Positions 1-9,595 of a DNA stretch of 64,000 nucleotides are shown one piece after another. This DNA comes from Tritrichomonas musculus (Eukaryota > Parabasalia > Tritrichomonadida > Tritrichomonadidae). The position numbers and the translations under genes are program-made. Below the pieces are notes generated by a model. The model ran no database searches. It worked only from the letters and a program-made list of their open reading frames with translations, and was not told where the DNA came from. How positions within the stretch are numbered: position 1 is the first letter of the stretch; every line of letters starts with the position of its first letter. The DNA is taken from contig JAPFFF010000009.1 in NCBI GenBank assembly GCA_039105265.1, forward strand, positions 5,580,001 through 5,644,000, in the 5' to 3' direction.

Positions 1-602
1 GATTATTTTGCTATTGAAAGAAAAAAATAATTCATATTTACCATCCTTATTTCCATCAATTGAAAAAAGATATCCAAAATATTCTAAATAAAGTAAAGTA
101 TTATGAGGTTTTTAATGGTGAGAAAAAGTTATTTGCAAAAAAAAAAAAATAAGTTAATTATCCAAATGCATTAATAAAATAAAACCAAAAAACAATCGTT
201 TGTAAACATTATTAATAGCTTGAATACAATATTTTTTGATTATTTTTTTTTTTTTTTAAATAGTATAATACTATTTATAGTATAATACGAAAATTAATTA
301 AAAAAAAGTTAATTATTTCTCCATTAATTTAAATTAAGTTTTAAAACTTGAGCCTGCATGCCAAAATTAAAAATTAGTTGTTTTTGATATTGACGGTATT
401 ATAATCTTTCCATCAACATTATCTAAAAAGTTAATTTGCTTTGTATATGATATTAAATAATGATCACTCAAACTCTTTTATTTTTTAAAATAGTTATCGA
501 ATGTTGAATCATTAGAAGCAAAAAAGAATTGTTGATAATAAATAAACGTTCTTATTCAATACTTTCAATTAAAATTTTTAAAAATTTTACGTTGAATATA
601 AA
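1..602. other. AT-rich non-coding start of window
   Basis: No gene is supported here. The stretch is AT-rich with poly-A and poly-T runs. At 258-276 there is a perfect 19-base palindrome (arm AAATAGTAT, central A), directly followed by a second ATAGTATAATAC. The last 50 bases before the ATG at 603 are pyrimidine/A-rich and may hold the promoter of the CEP164-like gene, but no motif can be fixed. Confidence 0.6.
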
Positions 603-3600
603 ATGGATGATGATTATATTGAAATAAATAGTGACCCTCATGAACCAAGCCAAGAGGAAATAAGAGAATATGCGCAATGGCTTGGTGCTGATTTGAGGAC
701 AGATCAAGATCTATTCTATATTGCTCGTGAAGCTTTACTCGCGAAAACTCCACCAGGATGGAAATTATACCAAAAAAAAGATGGCTCCGGAGAACCATTT
801 TATTTTAATACCAAAACAGGTGAATCTTCTTGGGATCATCCATTAGATCAACATTATAAAGATCTCTTTGCAAAGGAGAAAAAGAAAAAATCTCGTGGTA
901 CTTTTAAATCACAAGCTCCAGCTCCAATGATTAATAGATCGAATTTAGGAGATTTAAAGCCGCTTGGAAGTTTACCTGCCACTAATAGTAATGCAAGCCA
1001 TGCTCAGAGTCTCCTCCCTAACAATAATCGCTCGAGTAACAACCAGAACATATACAATAATAATAATAATATTAACAACAATAATAATATTCAGCAAATA
1101 AATAATTTAAAATCCGAAATACAAGATGAGCTCGATATCATTCGACAAAAAGGAAAAAGTGATAAAGCAGATCTTCAAAGGAAATGTGAAGATGAACTCG
1201 AAGAAATTCGTGCTAATCATCGTAAACGAATGGAAGAAATACGAAGCAAGAATGATCTTGAATACAATGACTTGCAAAAAATATCAAATCAGAAACAAAA
1301 ACAAAGAGATCAACTCGAAGCAGAAATTCGTGAAATTAAACGAGAATTTGAACAAACAAGAACAGAAACAGAAGATAAACAAAGAAAAGAGCTTAGAAAA
1401 CTGAAAGATGATCATGAAAAAAAAATTGATGAAGAAAATGAGAGATTTAACAAAGAAATGTCAGAGTTAAAAAGATCTCATAAAGAATCAATTGATTCAG
1501 AAAAATCAAAAATCTCGCCATCAACATTACAAGCTGAGCACGATAGCGAAATCGAAAAACTAAAGGAAAAATTTAAAGAAGAAATAGATCAATTAAAACG
1601 TGATCATGCTAAGGAAATTGAATCGTTGAATAAAAAGCACCAAGCCCAAATTGATGAAATTACTGAGAATCATGAAAAAGCTATCAAAAAATTAAAAGAA
1701 AAGAATCAAAAAGAAGAAAATCAAATAAAAGCATCAAAAAATTCAGATGATGAAAAAATACTCAATGAACTTCAATCTAGTTTAGAAGAAAAGCAAAGAG
1801 CTCTCATGAAAAAATTTGAAGAAGAGATGGAGCAATTAAAGGCAGAACAAGAAAGAAAGAAAAGAGAATTGCAAAATAAAGCGGATGAAATTGATCAAAT
1901 ACCAAACTCAAGAAATAAAGGAAATAATAATTTTGCTCTTCAACAAGAAATTGAGGATTTAAAAGCTGATAAGCAACGTCTCGAAAATCAAATATCGAAA
2001 CTTAAAAAAGCATCTCCTCCAACTGCATCAAAAGCTGCTATTGATCAACAGCAAATAGAATATCTTCAGGAAGAGAAGCAACAACTTGAAGATTCAATTT
2101 CTCAGCTTCGCCAAAAAAAATCTTCTTTAACATCAACAATCACAACAACGCAACAGCAAATCGATGATCTTAAAGATGAAAAACAACAACTTGACAGTGA
2201 AATCAATTCTCTTAAGAAAAGAAAAGCTTCTCTCCAAAGAGAAAATGAGCATTCTTCAAAAGTTACAGATAATAAATCAAACTTTTTACTTGACGATGAA
2301 CAACAAAAGTACAAAGAAAAAATTGACAACTTAAAAGCTAAATATGAAGCAGAAAAAAAGAAATTACAACCAACTTCAAGAGAAATGCAAGAATTGCAAA
2401 ATCAAAGAGAAAATTATGAAGCAGAAAAAGCAGAACTCGAATCACTTCGTGAAACCGTTCGACAACAAAAGTCAAAATTACAACAGAAATTAAGTGCGAA
2501 AGAATCAACCCAACTTAAATCAATGCAATCTGATTTTGAACGCGAAAAAGAAGAAATTGAAGATAATATTCAAGAAATGCGAAATAATCTTCAAAGAGAA
2601 AAACTTAAAAATAACTCAGAAATTCAAAGGTTAAAGAGGAATCTTGACATGGAGAAGCAAAATCTTGATAATGAGCTCGAAAATTTGAAAATGAATTATC
2701 GAACTCAACTTGAAATAATGAAATCTAGTTATGAAAGAGAAAAGATGAATTTTGAAAACAAGAAAAATGAAATTGATGCCGATACAGCTCAACTTAAAGA
2801 TTATTACAACGAACAAAAACGTCGATATAATGTTTCTAATTTAAAACAAATTGAATTAAATTATCAGCAAGAAAGAGATAGAATTAAAAGACAACATCAA
2901 GAGGAAATTGAAAAAATGAATAAAAAATTCAAAAAAGAATCTGAAAAAATTCAACAACAAAATCAATTCGATTTGGATGACGATATTGATAACGATAACG
3001 ATATTATGAATTTATCAAAATCGAAAAATCATGATGGCCATCATAGATCAAAGAAAAATAAAGATCAACATCATAAATTGCCTGTTTGGTTGAGTTATGC
3101 AACATTTATGCAAGCTTCAATTCCTCCAACCACACCTTCGCTTCTTTCTCCCAAAAAGAAAAAAGTTCGAAGTACTCGATCAAGGCTTGAAATTAATATG
3201 CCACTATCACTATCTACTCCTGAATCTACAAAATTTTATCTTTCACTTACTTCATCTTTTATAGCAAACTTTGCTCCAATTAATAATAATAATTTCGGTA
3301 ATTCATTATATGGGGCAACTACTAATGATGCTATTCTTAGAAATAGTGGCGCTTTAACTAGGATGATTCCTTCTCAATCAGTTCTATTTGATGACAAAAT
3401 TATGCAAAATCTAAGAAAGCAAAAGAATAAAATGGAAAGAGTTCAAGAACAATTCGATACGAATTATTCTTCATTGAGTGAAACAATTCAAGTGTCTGTC
3501 GGCGAGGTAATGTCATTATGCCAAGGTTATAGGGATTTAATTGCTGAACAAAGCAGAGCTATTAATTCACTCGCCCAGGACTTCCAACAACAAACAGCAA

Positions 3601-3851
3601 TTATGGCCAGAAACTTTAGAGATAAAATTAATGATATGCAAAATTCATATCAAACTGGAATAATTCAACAGCAAAATAAACAAGCTCAGCAGGCATATTC
3701 AATGATTTCACCACAATTGCAACAATCAAGTTATTTACCTATTCAAGCAAATAATGATTATGACCCAAGAAGAAAAAAGAAAAAAATTGAAATGGATTTT
3801 GGCGATGCTAATGAATTAGAAAGAAGTGTCCGTTTATGGAAAAGGAAATGA
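603..3851 (+). CDS. CEP164-like WW-domain coiled-coil protein
   Basis: A 1082-residue protein that resembles centrosomal protein 164, the distal-appendage protein that docks basal bodies at the membrane. Residues about 14-45 form the acidic helical segment (EEIREYAQWLGAD, LFYIAREALL) that precedes the WW domain in CEP164. The WW domain follows at about 50-82, with the first Trp in PGWKLY, then FYFNTKTG, and the second Trp in SSWDHP. After an asparagine-rich linker (about 148-165), roughly residues 165-790 are an almost unbroken charged coiled coil. A second, shorter coil lies near 930-1010. The start is the first ATG, just after an AT-rich leader. The N-terminal match is what family members share; the coiled coil alone would be uninformative. 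A basal-body role is inferred. A generic WW coiled-coil protein is the alternative. Confidence 0.8.
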   Translation: MDDDYIEINSDPHEPSQEEIREYAQWLGADLRTDQDLFYIAREALLAKTPPGWKLYQKKDGSGEPFYFNTKTGESSWDHPLDQHYKDLFAKEKKKKSRGTFKSQAPAPMINRSNLGDLKPLGSLPATNSNASHAQSLLPNNNRSSNNQNIYNNNNNINNNNNIQQINNLKSEIQDELDIIRQKGKSDKADLQRKCEDELEEIRANHRKRMEEIRSKNDLEYNDLQKISNQKQKQRDQLEAEIREIKREFEQTRTETEDKQRKELRKLKDDHEKKIDEENERFNKEMSELKRSHKESIDSEKSKISPSTLQAEHDSEIEKLKEKFKEEIDQLKRDHAKEIESLNKKHQAQIDEITENHEKAIKKLKEKNQKEENQIKASKNSDDEKILNELQSSLEEKQRALMKKFEEEMEQLKAEQERKKRELQNKADEIDQIPNSRNKGNNNFALQQEIEDLKADKQRLENQISKLKKASPPTASKAAIDQQQIEYLQEEKQQLEDSISQLRQKKSSLTSTITTTQQQIDDLKDEKQQLDSEINSLKKRKASLQRENEHSSKVTDNKSNFLLDDEQQKYKEKIDNLKAKYEAEKKKLQPTSREMQELQNQRENYEAEKAELESLRETVRQQKSKLQQKLSAKESTQLKSMQSDFEREKEEIEDNIQEMRNNLQREKLKNNSEIQRLKRNLDMEKQNLDNELENLKMNYRTQLEIMKSSYEREKMNFENKKNEIDADTAQLKDYYNEQKRRYNVSNLKQIELNYQQERDRIKRQHQEEIEKMNKKFKKESEKIQQQNQFDLDDDIDNDNDIMNLSKSKNHDGHHRSKKNKDQHHKLPVWLSYATFMQASIPPTTPSLLSPKKKKVRSTRSRLEINMPLSLSTPESTKFYLSLTSSFIANFAPINNNNFGNSLYGATTNDAILRNSGALTRMIPSQSVLFDDKIMQNLRKQKNKMERVQEQFDTNYSSLSETIQVSVGEVMSLCQGYRDLIAEQSRAINSLAQDFQQQTAIMARNFRDKINDMQNSYQTGIIQQQNKQAQQAYSMISPQLQQSSYLPIQANNDYDPRRKKKKIEMDFGDANELERSVRLWKRK

Positions 3852-4360
3852 AAAATCAACCAATTTTTTGTATTTATTTATTTTTTGTTTTTACTAATGC
3901 ACAATCTTTACTCTTTTAGTTGTTTGTATGCAAGCATTAAATTTGGTATTTATTTTATTATTTTAATTATTAAATATCATGAATGAACTCTATTTCTTTC
4001 TGCTTTTTACTCTATTCAATGAAGTAAACTTTTTGGGTTCAATTCTATCTTATTGTTAAAAATTGAATTATTATTAATTATTTTCATTGCTATTGTTCAA
4101 TTTTATTTAGAATAAATAACGAAGTATATTATCAATTTTCAATTAGAATGAACTTTTTTATTTATCATACAATCTGTTTATCAATATATCTTTTAATATT
4201 ATGCTATTGCGGTTGAATTATTCATAAGAATGAAATGACATATTTTACCAAATCCATCATTCAAAATGAGAAGATAATTATTCAAATGAATAATTCAAAA
4301 TTACTATAAATTCAATAAAATTTTTTCTGATTACTCTGAAAATATATACTTAACATCAAT
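3852..4360. other. non-coding gap between two + strand genes
   Basis: AT-rich, with several runs of the type GAATTATTCAT/ATGAATAATTC. No gene, RNA or clear transposon end was seen. It must contain the 3' end of the CEP164-like transcript and the promoter of the SAPS-family gene. Confidence 0.5.
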
Positions 4361-5707
4361 ATGAAAAGAGTAGATAGTTCTGGACAGGTAACTTGGAATG
4401 TTACTGTAAATTCATTTGAAAATATCACAGCAATAATTGATGGGCCCAACTGTACCATAGAGCGATTATTGAATGCTTCAAATTTTTCTGAAGCATTGAA
4501 ACGCCAGCACGCAAAGCTTGTTTTTTTTGTCAATTCAAACATTGTTACTTTTGCAAAAATTGCAATGAATGTCATTCCAAATGATAAAAGTTCTCTTGCA
4601 TTAAGATTATTGGTGACTCAAATACCCGCTTTTTCACCAAAAGTCTCGCAAAATACCGATTTTATTGAATATATGAGCAAGTTTCTATTTGAGTTGAAAG
4701 ATTTTTCCATCATCAAGCTTAGAAATTATTGTCTTACGATGCAATTTTTTATCAAATTGACAAATGGCAATTTTCTCTTACAATTTACAAATGGAGCTGA
4801 TTTATTTATAAAATTGCTAGAATATGAACAATATTTATGCACATATGATCTTATTAATTATATTACTTCAGATGGCCATCCTTTGTTTACAAAATATCTA
4901 GAAACAATTAATGCTACAAATATACTTTGGGATCACATTAAAAAATTTAGGAATGATCGGATTAAATACAAATTTCTTACAAATGTGATGAGTTCAATTA
5001 GCCTTGATTCAGAAATGCTTCTTTTCATTGCTGATTCAGATAAGTTTTCAATTATTTTTGATGATGCGGTCCAGACCAAAGATAAATACTTATCTAATAG
5101 TGCTATGGAATTAATCTATGAGATGTGCAGTCACTGCGATGAAAGTGAGAGTGAAGATTCTAGTTCCTTATATCAACTCGTATTCATGTTTTTATTTGAT
5201 CACCTTGATCAATTATCCACATTTATAGCTGATAATTCTTTTTTTTCTTCAGGGAAATTAAAAGCAATTGAAATCATAAATGGACTTCTTTCAATTAAAG
5301 AAGAGATGCCACAATCTGTACTAGATGCGGCAGGGAGTCTTTTCTCTCAGATTTTTGACTATCCTTTACTTTCACCACTTCATTGTGGATGCCTTTCTCT
5401 GTTTACTGTGCTTTCATCTACCGAAATAGAATATGATTTTGAAGATTTCCTCACAAAATTTGATGTAAGGAATAAAATTGTTCACGAATTTGATAACAAA
5501 TCAAGTGATAAACAATATTATGGTCATCTTTACAAAATTACTGAACTTATTCTAGAAAATAAAAGCTCAAAATGCGTGTTGGATTACTGGATTCAATACA
5601 TTAAAGGACCTTTCACAGAAATGCAAAAAATTATTAATTCAAATTACGGCGGTGATGTTCCTTCTAGAATTCAAAGCATGACTGGCTTTGATGATAGATA
5701 TATTTAA
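4361..5707 (+). CDS. SAPS-family protein, likely PP6 regulatory subunit
   Basis: A 448-residue, all-helical protein that fits the SAPS (Sit4-associated protein / PP6R) domain. SAPS proteins bind the catalytic subunit of the PP6/Sit4 phosphatase and guide its substrate choice. The N-terminal half follows the family order: TIERLLNASNFSEALKRQ matches the 'LLDEEDILQECK' opening, then KLVFFVNS (family KLLDFL), then LALRLLVTQIPAF (family ACEILTSDVPQI). Near the C-terminus, YYGHLYKITELI matches the family's YxGHLTRIAN segment and is followed by a WxxYIKGPF block. It is shorter than animal and yeast members, which have long disordered tails. The start is the only ATG before the conserved region. No other phosphatase gene lies nearby. 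A generic armadillo-like protein is the alternative. Confidence 0.7.
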   Translation: MKRVDSSGQVTWNVTVNSFENITAIIDGPNCTIERLLNASNFSEALKRQHAKLVFFVNSNIVTFAKIAMNVIPNDKSSLALRLLVTQIPAFSPKVSQNTDFIEYMSKFLFELKDFSIIKLRNYCLTMQFFIKLTNGNFLLQFTNGADLFIKLLEYEQYLCTYDLINYITSDGHPLFTKYLETINATNILWDHIKKFRNDRIKYKFLTNVMSSISLDSEMLLFIADSDKFSIIFDDAVQTKDKYLSNSAMELIYEMCSHCDESESEDSSSLYQLVFMFLFDHLDQLSTFIADNSFFSSGKLKAIEIINGLLSIKEEMPQSVLDAAGSLFSQIFDYPLLSPLHCGCLSLFTVLSSTEIEYDFEDFLTKFDVRNKIVHEFDNKSSDKQYYGHLYKITELILENKSSKCVLDYWIQYIKGPFTEMQKIINSNYGGDVPSRIQSMTGFDDRYI

Positions 5708-6083
5708 TTGTTTGTATATAACTGGATATATTTGTTACTATTAGGCCGAACGACCATTAGATATCTTATTCTTATATATAGAAATATTCATATATAATTT
5801 CTTGTTTTGCTACCTCCTATTCGGCCTTTAAGATCTATACAATTTTGTTTCAAATAAATAAATTATAAATATATAGCTAATAATAATGATTTTTCTTCTT
5901 TCTATTTAATACATGATATTAATGTACAATTTCTGAAGCTGCTTGACGTTAATCAATATGAGAACTATCGAAATCAATATACAGAAAAACTTTTTAAATG
6001 TAGATGGACAAATAAAATAAGAATTTTTTAAACTATAAATACAATCATAATTAAAACTAGAAAAATCACATTATTAAAAAAAA
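5708..6083. other. gap between convergent genes
   Basis: The 3' ends of the SAPS gene (+) and KATNIP-like gene (-) face each other here. The only structure seen is a 7-base inverted pair, GGCCGAA at 5744-5750 and TTCGGCC at 5820-5826, standing out as GC-rich islands about 70 bases apart. It could be a shared hairpin for transcript ends or the ends of a tiny transposon. No target duplication is visible. Confidence 0.4.
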
Positions 6084-7931
6084 TCATTCAACGTCACTGG
6101 ACAGCTTTTGTATAACTTGCTCTCGAATTGGAATCGAATCAGTCAACCAAATATTTGTTTTTGATTTTTCAATTCCATGAATCAAGCCAGAACCTTTTTT
6201 CACTCTCCCACTCCAAACTATTTTATCATTGCTTCTAATAATAACTTTTTGAATGCCATTTTCAAGTCCTTCATCAATAGAATTAAAATTCCAAATGGAC
6301 ATCATTGATAAAGTTGTAGGCTCATGTAATGTAAAAACAAATATTGGATTATCAGATGAATATGATTTTTCTTGCCCATTTTCTTTTTCAACTTCTGCTT
6401 TATTAGTGCAATTTCCTAAAAACTGAAAATCCATACAACATGTCCTCATTGAAGATCTAACAATGTATCTTGGATTTGCATAACTTGATATTATAATATT
6501 TTTGGCTGAAATCGAATCAAAATCCTTACAACTTAACTTCACGCCTTCATCATTGTAAAAATCAATTCCATTAAGGCCAACTACATTCATTTTTTGTTCA
6601 TTTTTTTTATATGTTGCTAAAACTTCAATTGAAATTATTTTGGATTTAGGAAATGGATAAATTCCGTATTGATCAGAAACTTTTTCTTCTGGTTTAAGTG
6701 TTGGAAAAAGTTCATCAATAAGAAGAGATGACTCGCATTGTCTTAATTCTGCTTGTTGCAACTCTTCATTTTCAAGTTCAATATCAATTCCAAATTTTTG
6801 AGGTACTTCACCTTTTGTAACTTTTTTTTGATTGATATATATTACAACATCTTTGGCAGATGCAGATAAATAATTTTTATCTTTCAAGCTTGGATTCCAA
6901 ATTCTAACATATTTTGGTTTTGATAATTTATCAAGTCCCATAATGAGAGAAAATTTACCATTATTTGAAAAATTTAAATCAATAGGGAAAATTTCATTTT
7001 CATTTTTCACTAAGTATTGATCTGTAAGCTTTTCGAGCAGATTGATATTTGGTAAATCTGGTACTGAAGAAATAGTTTTAATAGGAATTGTTTTCTTATT
7101 TTCATCCATAACAAGAACTGTTGATAATAATAAAGTGTTGGGATTACCCCAATTCGATAGAATTTGAACTGTTATAATTAGATCATTTTGATACAAATTT
7201 AAAGAATGACGGCTGCTTACACTTTTAATTCCTTTATGATTTTGTCTGAATGATAATTGATTCTTAATCAAATTGTCATTACTACTTGAGAGTGATTTTG
7301 ATGCTATTTTAGCAAAATTTTTCATTGAAAAAGACGGATTAATTTTGGGCATATCATTTTGTGAAAAGCTGCTACTAGCATTGATAACTTTTCGTTTTCT
7401 AATGCTGCTACCTTTACTAAGGGGCTTGCCGGGATAATTATTTTCAACATTTGGAATAGAAGGTGAAAATTCTTGATTTTGCGAATATGATGCTGAATCA
7501 AAAGATTCTGTACTGTCTGACATTAGTTTTGAAACAGTTGGTTCAGAATCACTAAGATTCGGTTCACATACCTGCTTGGAATCATAATTTTTTGATTGAT
7601 TTGGAATTCTTCTGTGCTTTCCTTTAGGCGATTGAGGGATCTGAGAATGACTTTGCGGCAAATCAGCTAATGCTGCTTGTTGTTGAATGAATTGAGCTTT
7701 TGGCGACAATTTGACAGATCCCTGAGAACCGACTGTTGCAAAAGACGAGTTAAATTTGCGTAATCCAACGTATTTTTTTTGATTTAGTGATTGACTTGGA
7801 ATCTTAGATATTGCACTTGAAGAATCAAAATTTGGAGCAAGAATGGGCGGTTTTGGTTTTGATAATTTTGATAAATCTGCTTGACGTGGAATCCCTTGCG
7901 GAATTACTAATTCAACACTCATTTTATTCAT
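6084..7931 (-). CDS. KATNIP-like (katanin-interacting, basal body) protein
   Basis: A 615-residue protein with a disordered basic/serine-rich first 245 residues and a C-terminal part matching the KATNIP (KIAA0556, DUF4457) repeat domain. In animals KATNIP binds katanin and sits at basal bodies. The signature recurs: ITVQILSNWGNPNTLLLSTVLV near residue 254 and ISIEVLATYKKNEQKMNVVGLNGIDFYNDEG near 430, which recalls the family's 'STWGDxxYVGLNGIEIF'. Near 535, TTLSMMSIWNFN is followed by GIQKVIIRSNDKIVWSGRV, like the family's 'LAMVRIWNYN...GVKDIxxLLD'. ATG choices are at 7931 (MNKMSVEL) and 7922 (MSVEL); the frame is open further upstream but without an ATG. Animal proteins are longer with more repeats. 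A second ciliary candidate near the CEP164-like gene. Confidence 0.75.
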   Translation of the reverse strand: MNKMSVELVIPQGIPRQADLSKLSKPKPPILAPNFDSSSAISKIPSQSLNQKKYVGLRKFNSSFATVGSQGSVKLSPKAQFIQQQAALADLPQSHSQIPQSPKGKHRRIPNQSKNYDSKQVCEPNLSDSEPTVSKLMSDSTESFDSASYSQNQEFSPSIPNVENNYPGKPLSKGSSIRKRKVINASSSFSQNDMPKINPSFSMKNFAKIASKSLSSSNDNLIKNQLSFRQNHKGIKSVSSRHSLNLYQNDLIITVQILSNWGNPNTLLLSTVLVMDENKKTIPIKTISSVPDLPNINLLEKLTDQYLVKNENEIFPIDLNFSNNGKFSLIMGLDKLSKPKYVRIWNPSLKDKNYLSASAKDVVIYINQKKVTKGEVPQKFGIDIELENEELQQAELRQCESSLLIDELFPTLKPEEKVSDQYGIYPFPKSKIISIEVLATYKKNEQKMNVVGLNGIDFYNDEGVKLSCKDFDSISAKNIIISSYANPRYIVRSSMRTCCMDFQFLGNCTNKAEVEKENGQEKSYSSDNPIFVFTLHEPTTLSMMSIWNFNSIDEGLENGIQKVIIRSNDKIVWSGRVKKGSGLIHGIEKSKTNIWLTDSIPIREQVIQKLSSDVE

Positions 7932-8861
7932 ATTTGAGGTGAGATAGTTATTTAATATTTTCAATGAAATTGAACTCAATTATTTCTATTTTTACAACGG
8001 ATTACTCACAAATCATGTATTAACTATTTTGGTATTTTGTAGATTAATGCATTAGTATAATATTAAATTTGGTAAAAAAATTGATTTTTGATGAAATATA
8101 TTTTTGAATCTGCGTGATAACCATTTTTCATTTTTTTCAATACTTTACAAAAACATCGAGGGTTCCAACTTTTTTATCACAATATCAATTTTGAATATCG
8201 TCTTATATTTTACATATTTTTATGTTTTTATACTTTTTTCACTTATAAAAACATAAATATTATTTTAATTATTGGAAATAAATTAAATTTCATCAAGAAA
8301 TAATAAAGATAAAAACAATTATTTGAATTCAGTTTCTCTAAGTTAAAAAATAAACAATTCAATAAAAAATAAACAACATGAGAAATTAACAACATATTTC
8401 CCATTGTATTATATATATGAACAAATTTACAGTATTAAGACGCATCATGTAAAAATGCTTGTCTGAAATAGTTTTAAATCTTTTTTACTGCCTTTTTTCT
8501 CATTTCGTATATAATACATTATAATCTATCTGATTTAAAGATTATTTTTGCAAAATGAAGAAAATTCACATAATAATGAGAAGGGTAGATGAGATGAAAA
8601 AAGTCCTTCAAAAAAGACTTTTCGATTTACATTTTGTTTTATTACTTGTTATTATAAGCATTTAGTATAATTATTTCTTTTATTTTGAATAATAATGATA
8701 TATTATCAAGAAAATGATGGATTTAAATTTTAAAATTGAATACTTTCTCTCAATTTTAGGTTCCTTATTTCTCAAAATTGTACTGTGATCATTTCCATTT
8801 GCATGGATAAAATTAGTTTATATATGCACCTAAATTTATCCTAAATTTTTTATAAAGTTTC

Positions 8862-9228
8862 TGGCGGTAGATTTTTCTAGATGATTATTATTTTGATTAT
8901 CCCAACAAAAATTACTATTTTATTTATACTAATAAATACTCGATTGTAGATGATATATAATTAAACAACAAATTTTAATTTTGATGATTTTCACTTGGAT
9001 TATTGAAGATATTCAGTTTTTTCCAAAAGATCATTAATTTAATATTTTTTCATAAAAATAGATTTTATATGTTATAATAAATAGAAATAGTTATACTTTT
9101 AATTACAATACCTTTTTGATTCTTCAGAAAATAAAATAAAAATTTCAATGAAAAAAATCACCTTTACGATAATTATTTCACCTTTATAAGCTAAAAAATA
9201 AATGCAAATATCTTTTTTTCTACCGCCA
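8862..9228. repeat. possible small inverted-end element
   Basis: Perfect 10-base inverted ends (TGGCGGTAGA and its complement), each followed inward by a T- or A-rich tract, enclose 347 bases without a coding frame. The GC-rich ends contrast with their surroundings. No target-site duplication was found, so this may be a decayed miniature transposon or chance. Confidence 0.3.
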
Positions 9229-9422
9229 AAAAACATTTTATAATAACAAAATATTTTTATAATATTATATGAAATGTATATATACAATATAATATAAATA
9301 TCACAATAGGATATTACTTTCTACCCTTCTAAAAATTGTAATATAATGATTTCAATGAAATCTGAATATAGGAACTATTTAACATTTAAATATATGAAAA
9401 ATTTAAATAGAATTCCAAGTAC

Positions 9423-9487
9423 AATTTTCTAAAAATGATAATAGAGAGATTATTGGTTTAATCCAAATTCATCATTTTTAGAAAATT
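9423..9487. repeat. 17-bp perfect inverted repeat with inner hairpin
   Basis: The arm at 9423-9439 (AATTTTCTAAAAATGAT) is exactly complementary to 9471-9487. The 31-base loop contains its own TTGG-TTTAAT-CCAA hairpin. It ends 108 bases before the ATG of the TMEM181-like gene, so it could be part of its leader or promoter, or a miniature element. Confidence 0.6.
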
Positions 9488-9595
9488 TCAGTATTTTTAC
9501 ATTACAATAAAGATATACTGGACTTTGTTTAACTATTTATTATAGCAATTATCAAGATATTTCATAATGATTACGTTTATTAATAAATTTATAAA

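Larger units (their letters stand above)
7932..9595. other. 1.7-kb gap upstream of two divergent genes
   Basis: No gene is supported. Three structures stand out. A stem AAAAGTC/GACTTTT lies near 8600-8625. TGGCGGTAGA at 8862-8871 is repeated inverted as TCTACCGCCA at 9219-9228, like ends of a 367-bp element without a visible target duplication. A perfect 17-base inverted repeat lies at 9423-9439/9471-9487. The promoters of the KATNIP-like (-) and TMEM181-like (+) genes must lie at the two edges. Confidence 0.5.

Noticed and set aside
5744-5826. GGCCGAA/TTCGGCC pair as a transposon
   Set aside because: Only 7 bases match and no target duplication is visible. Kept as a note in the gap entry.
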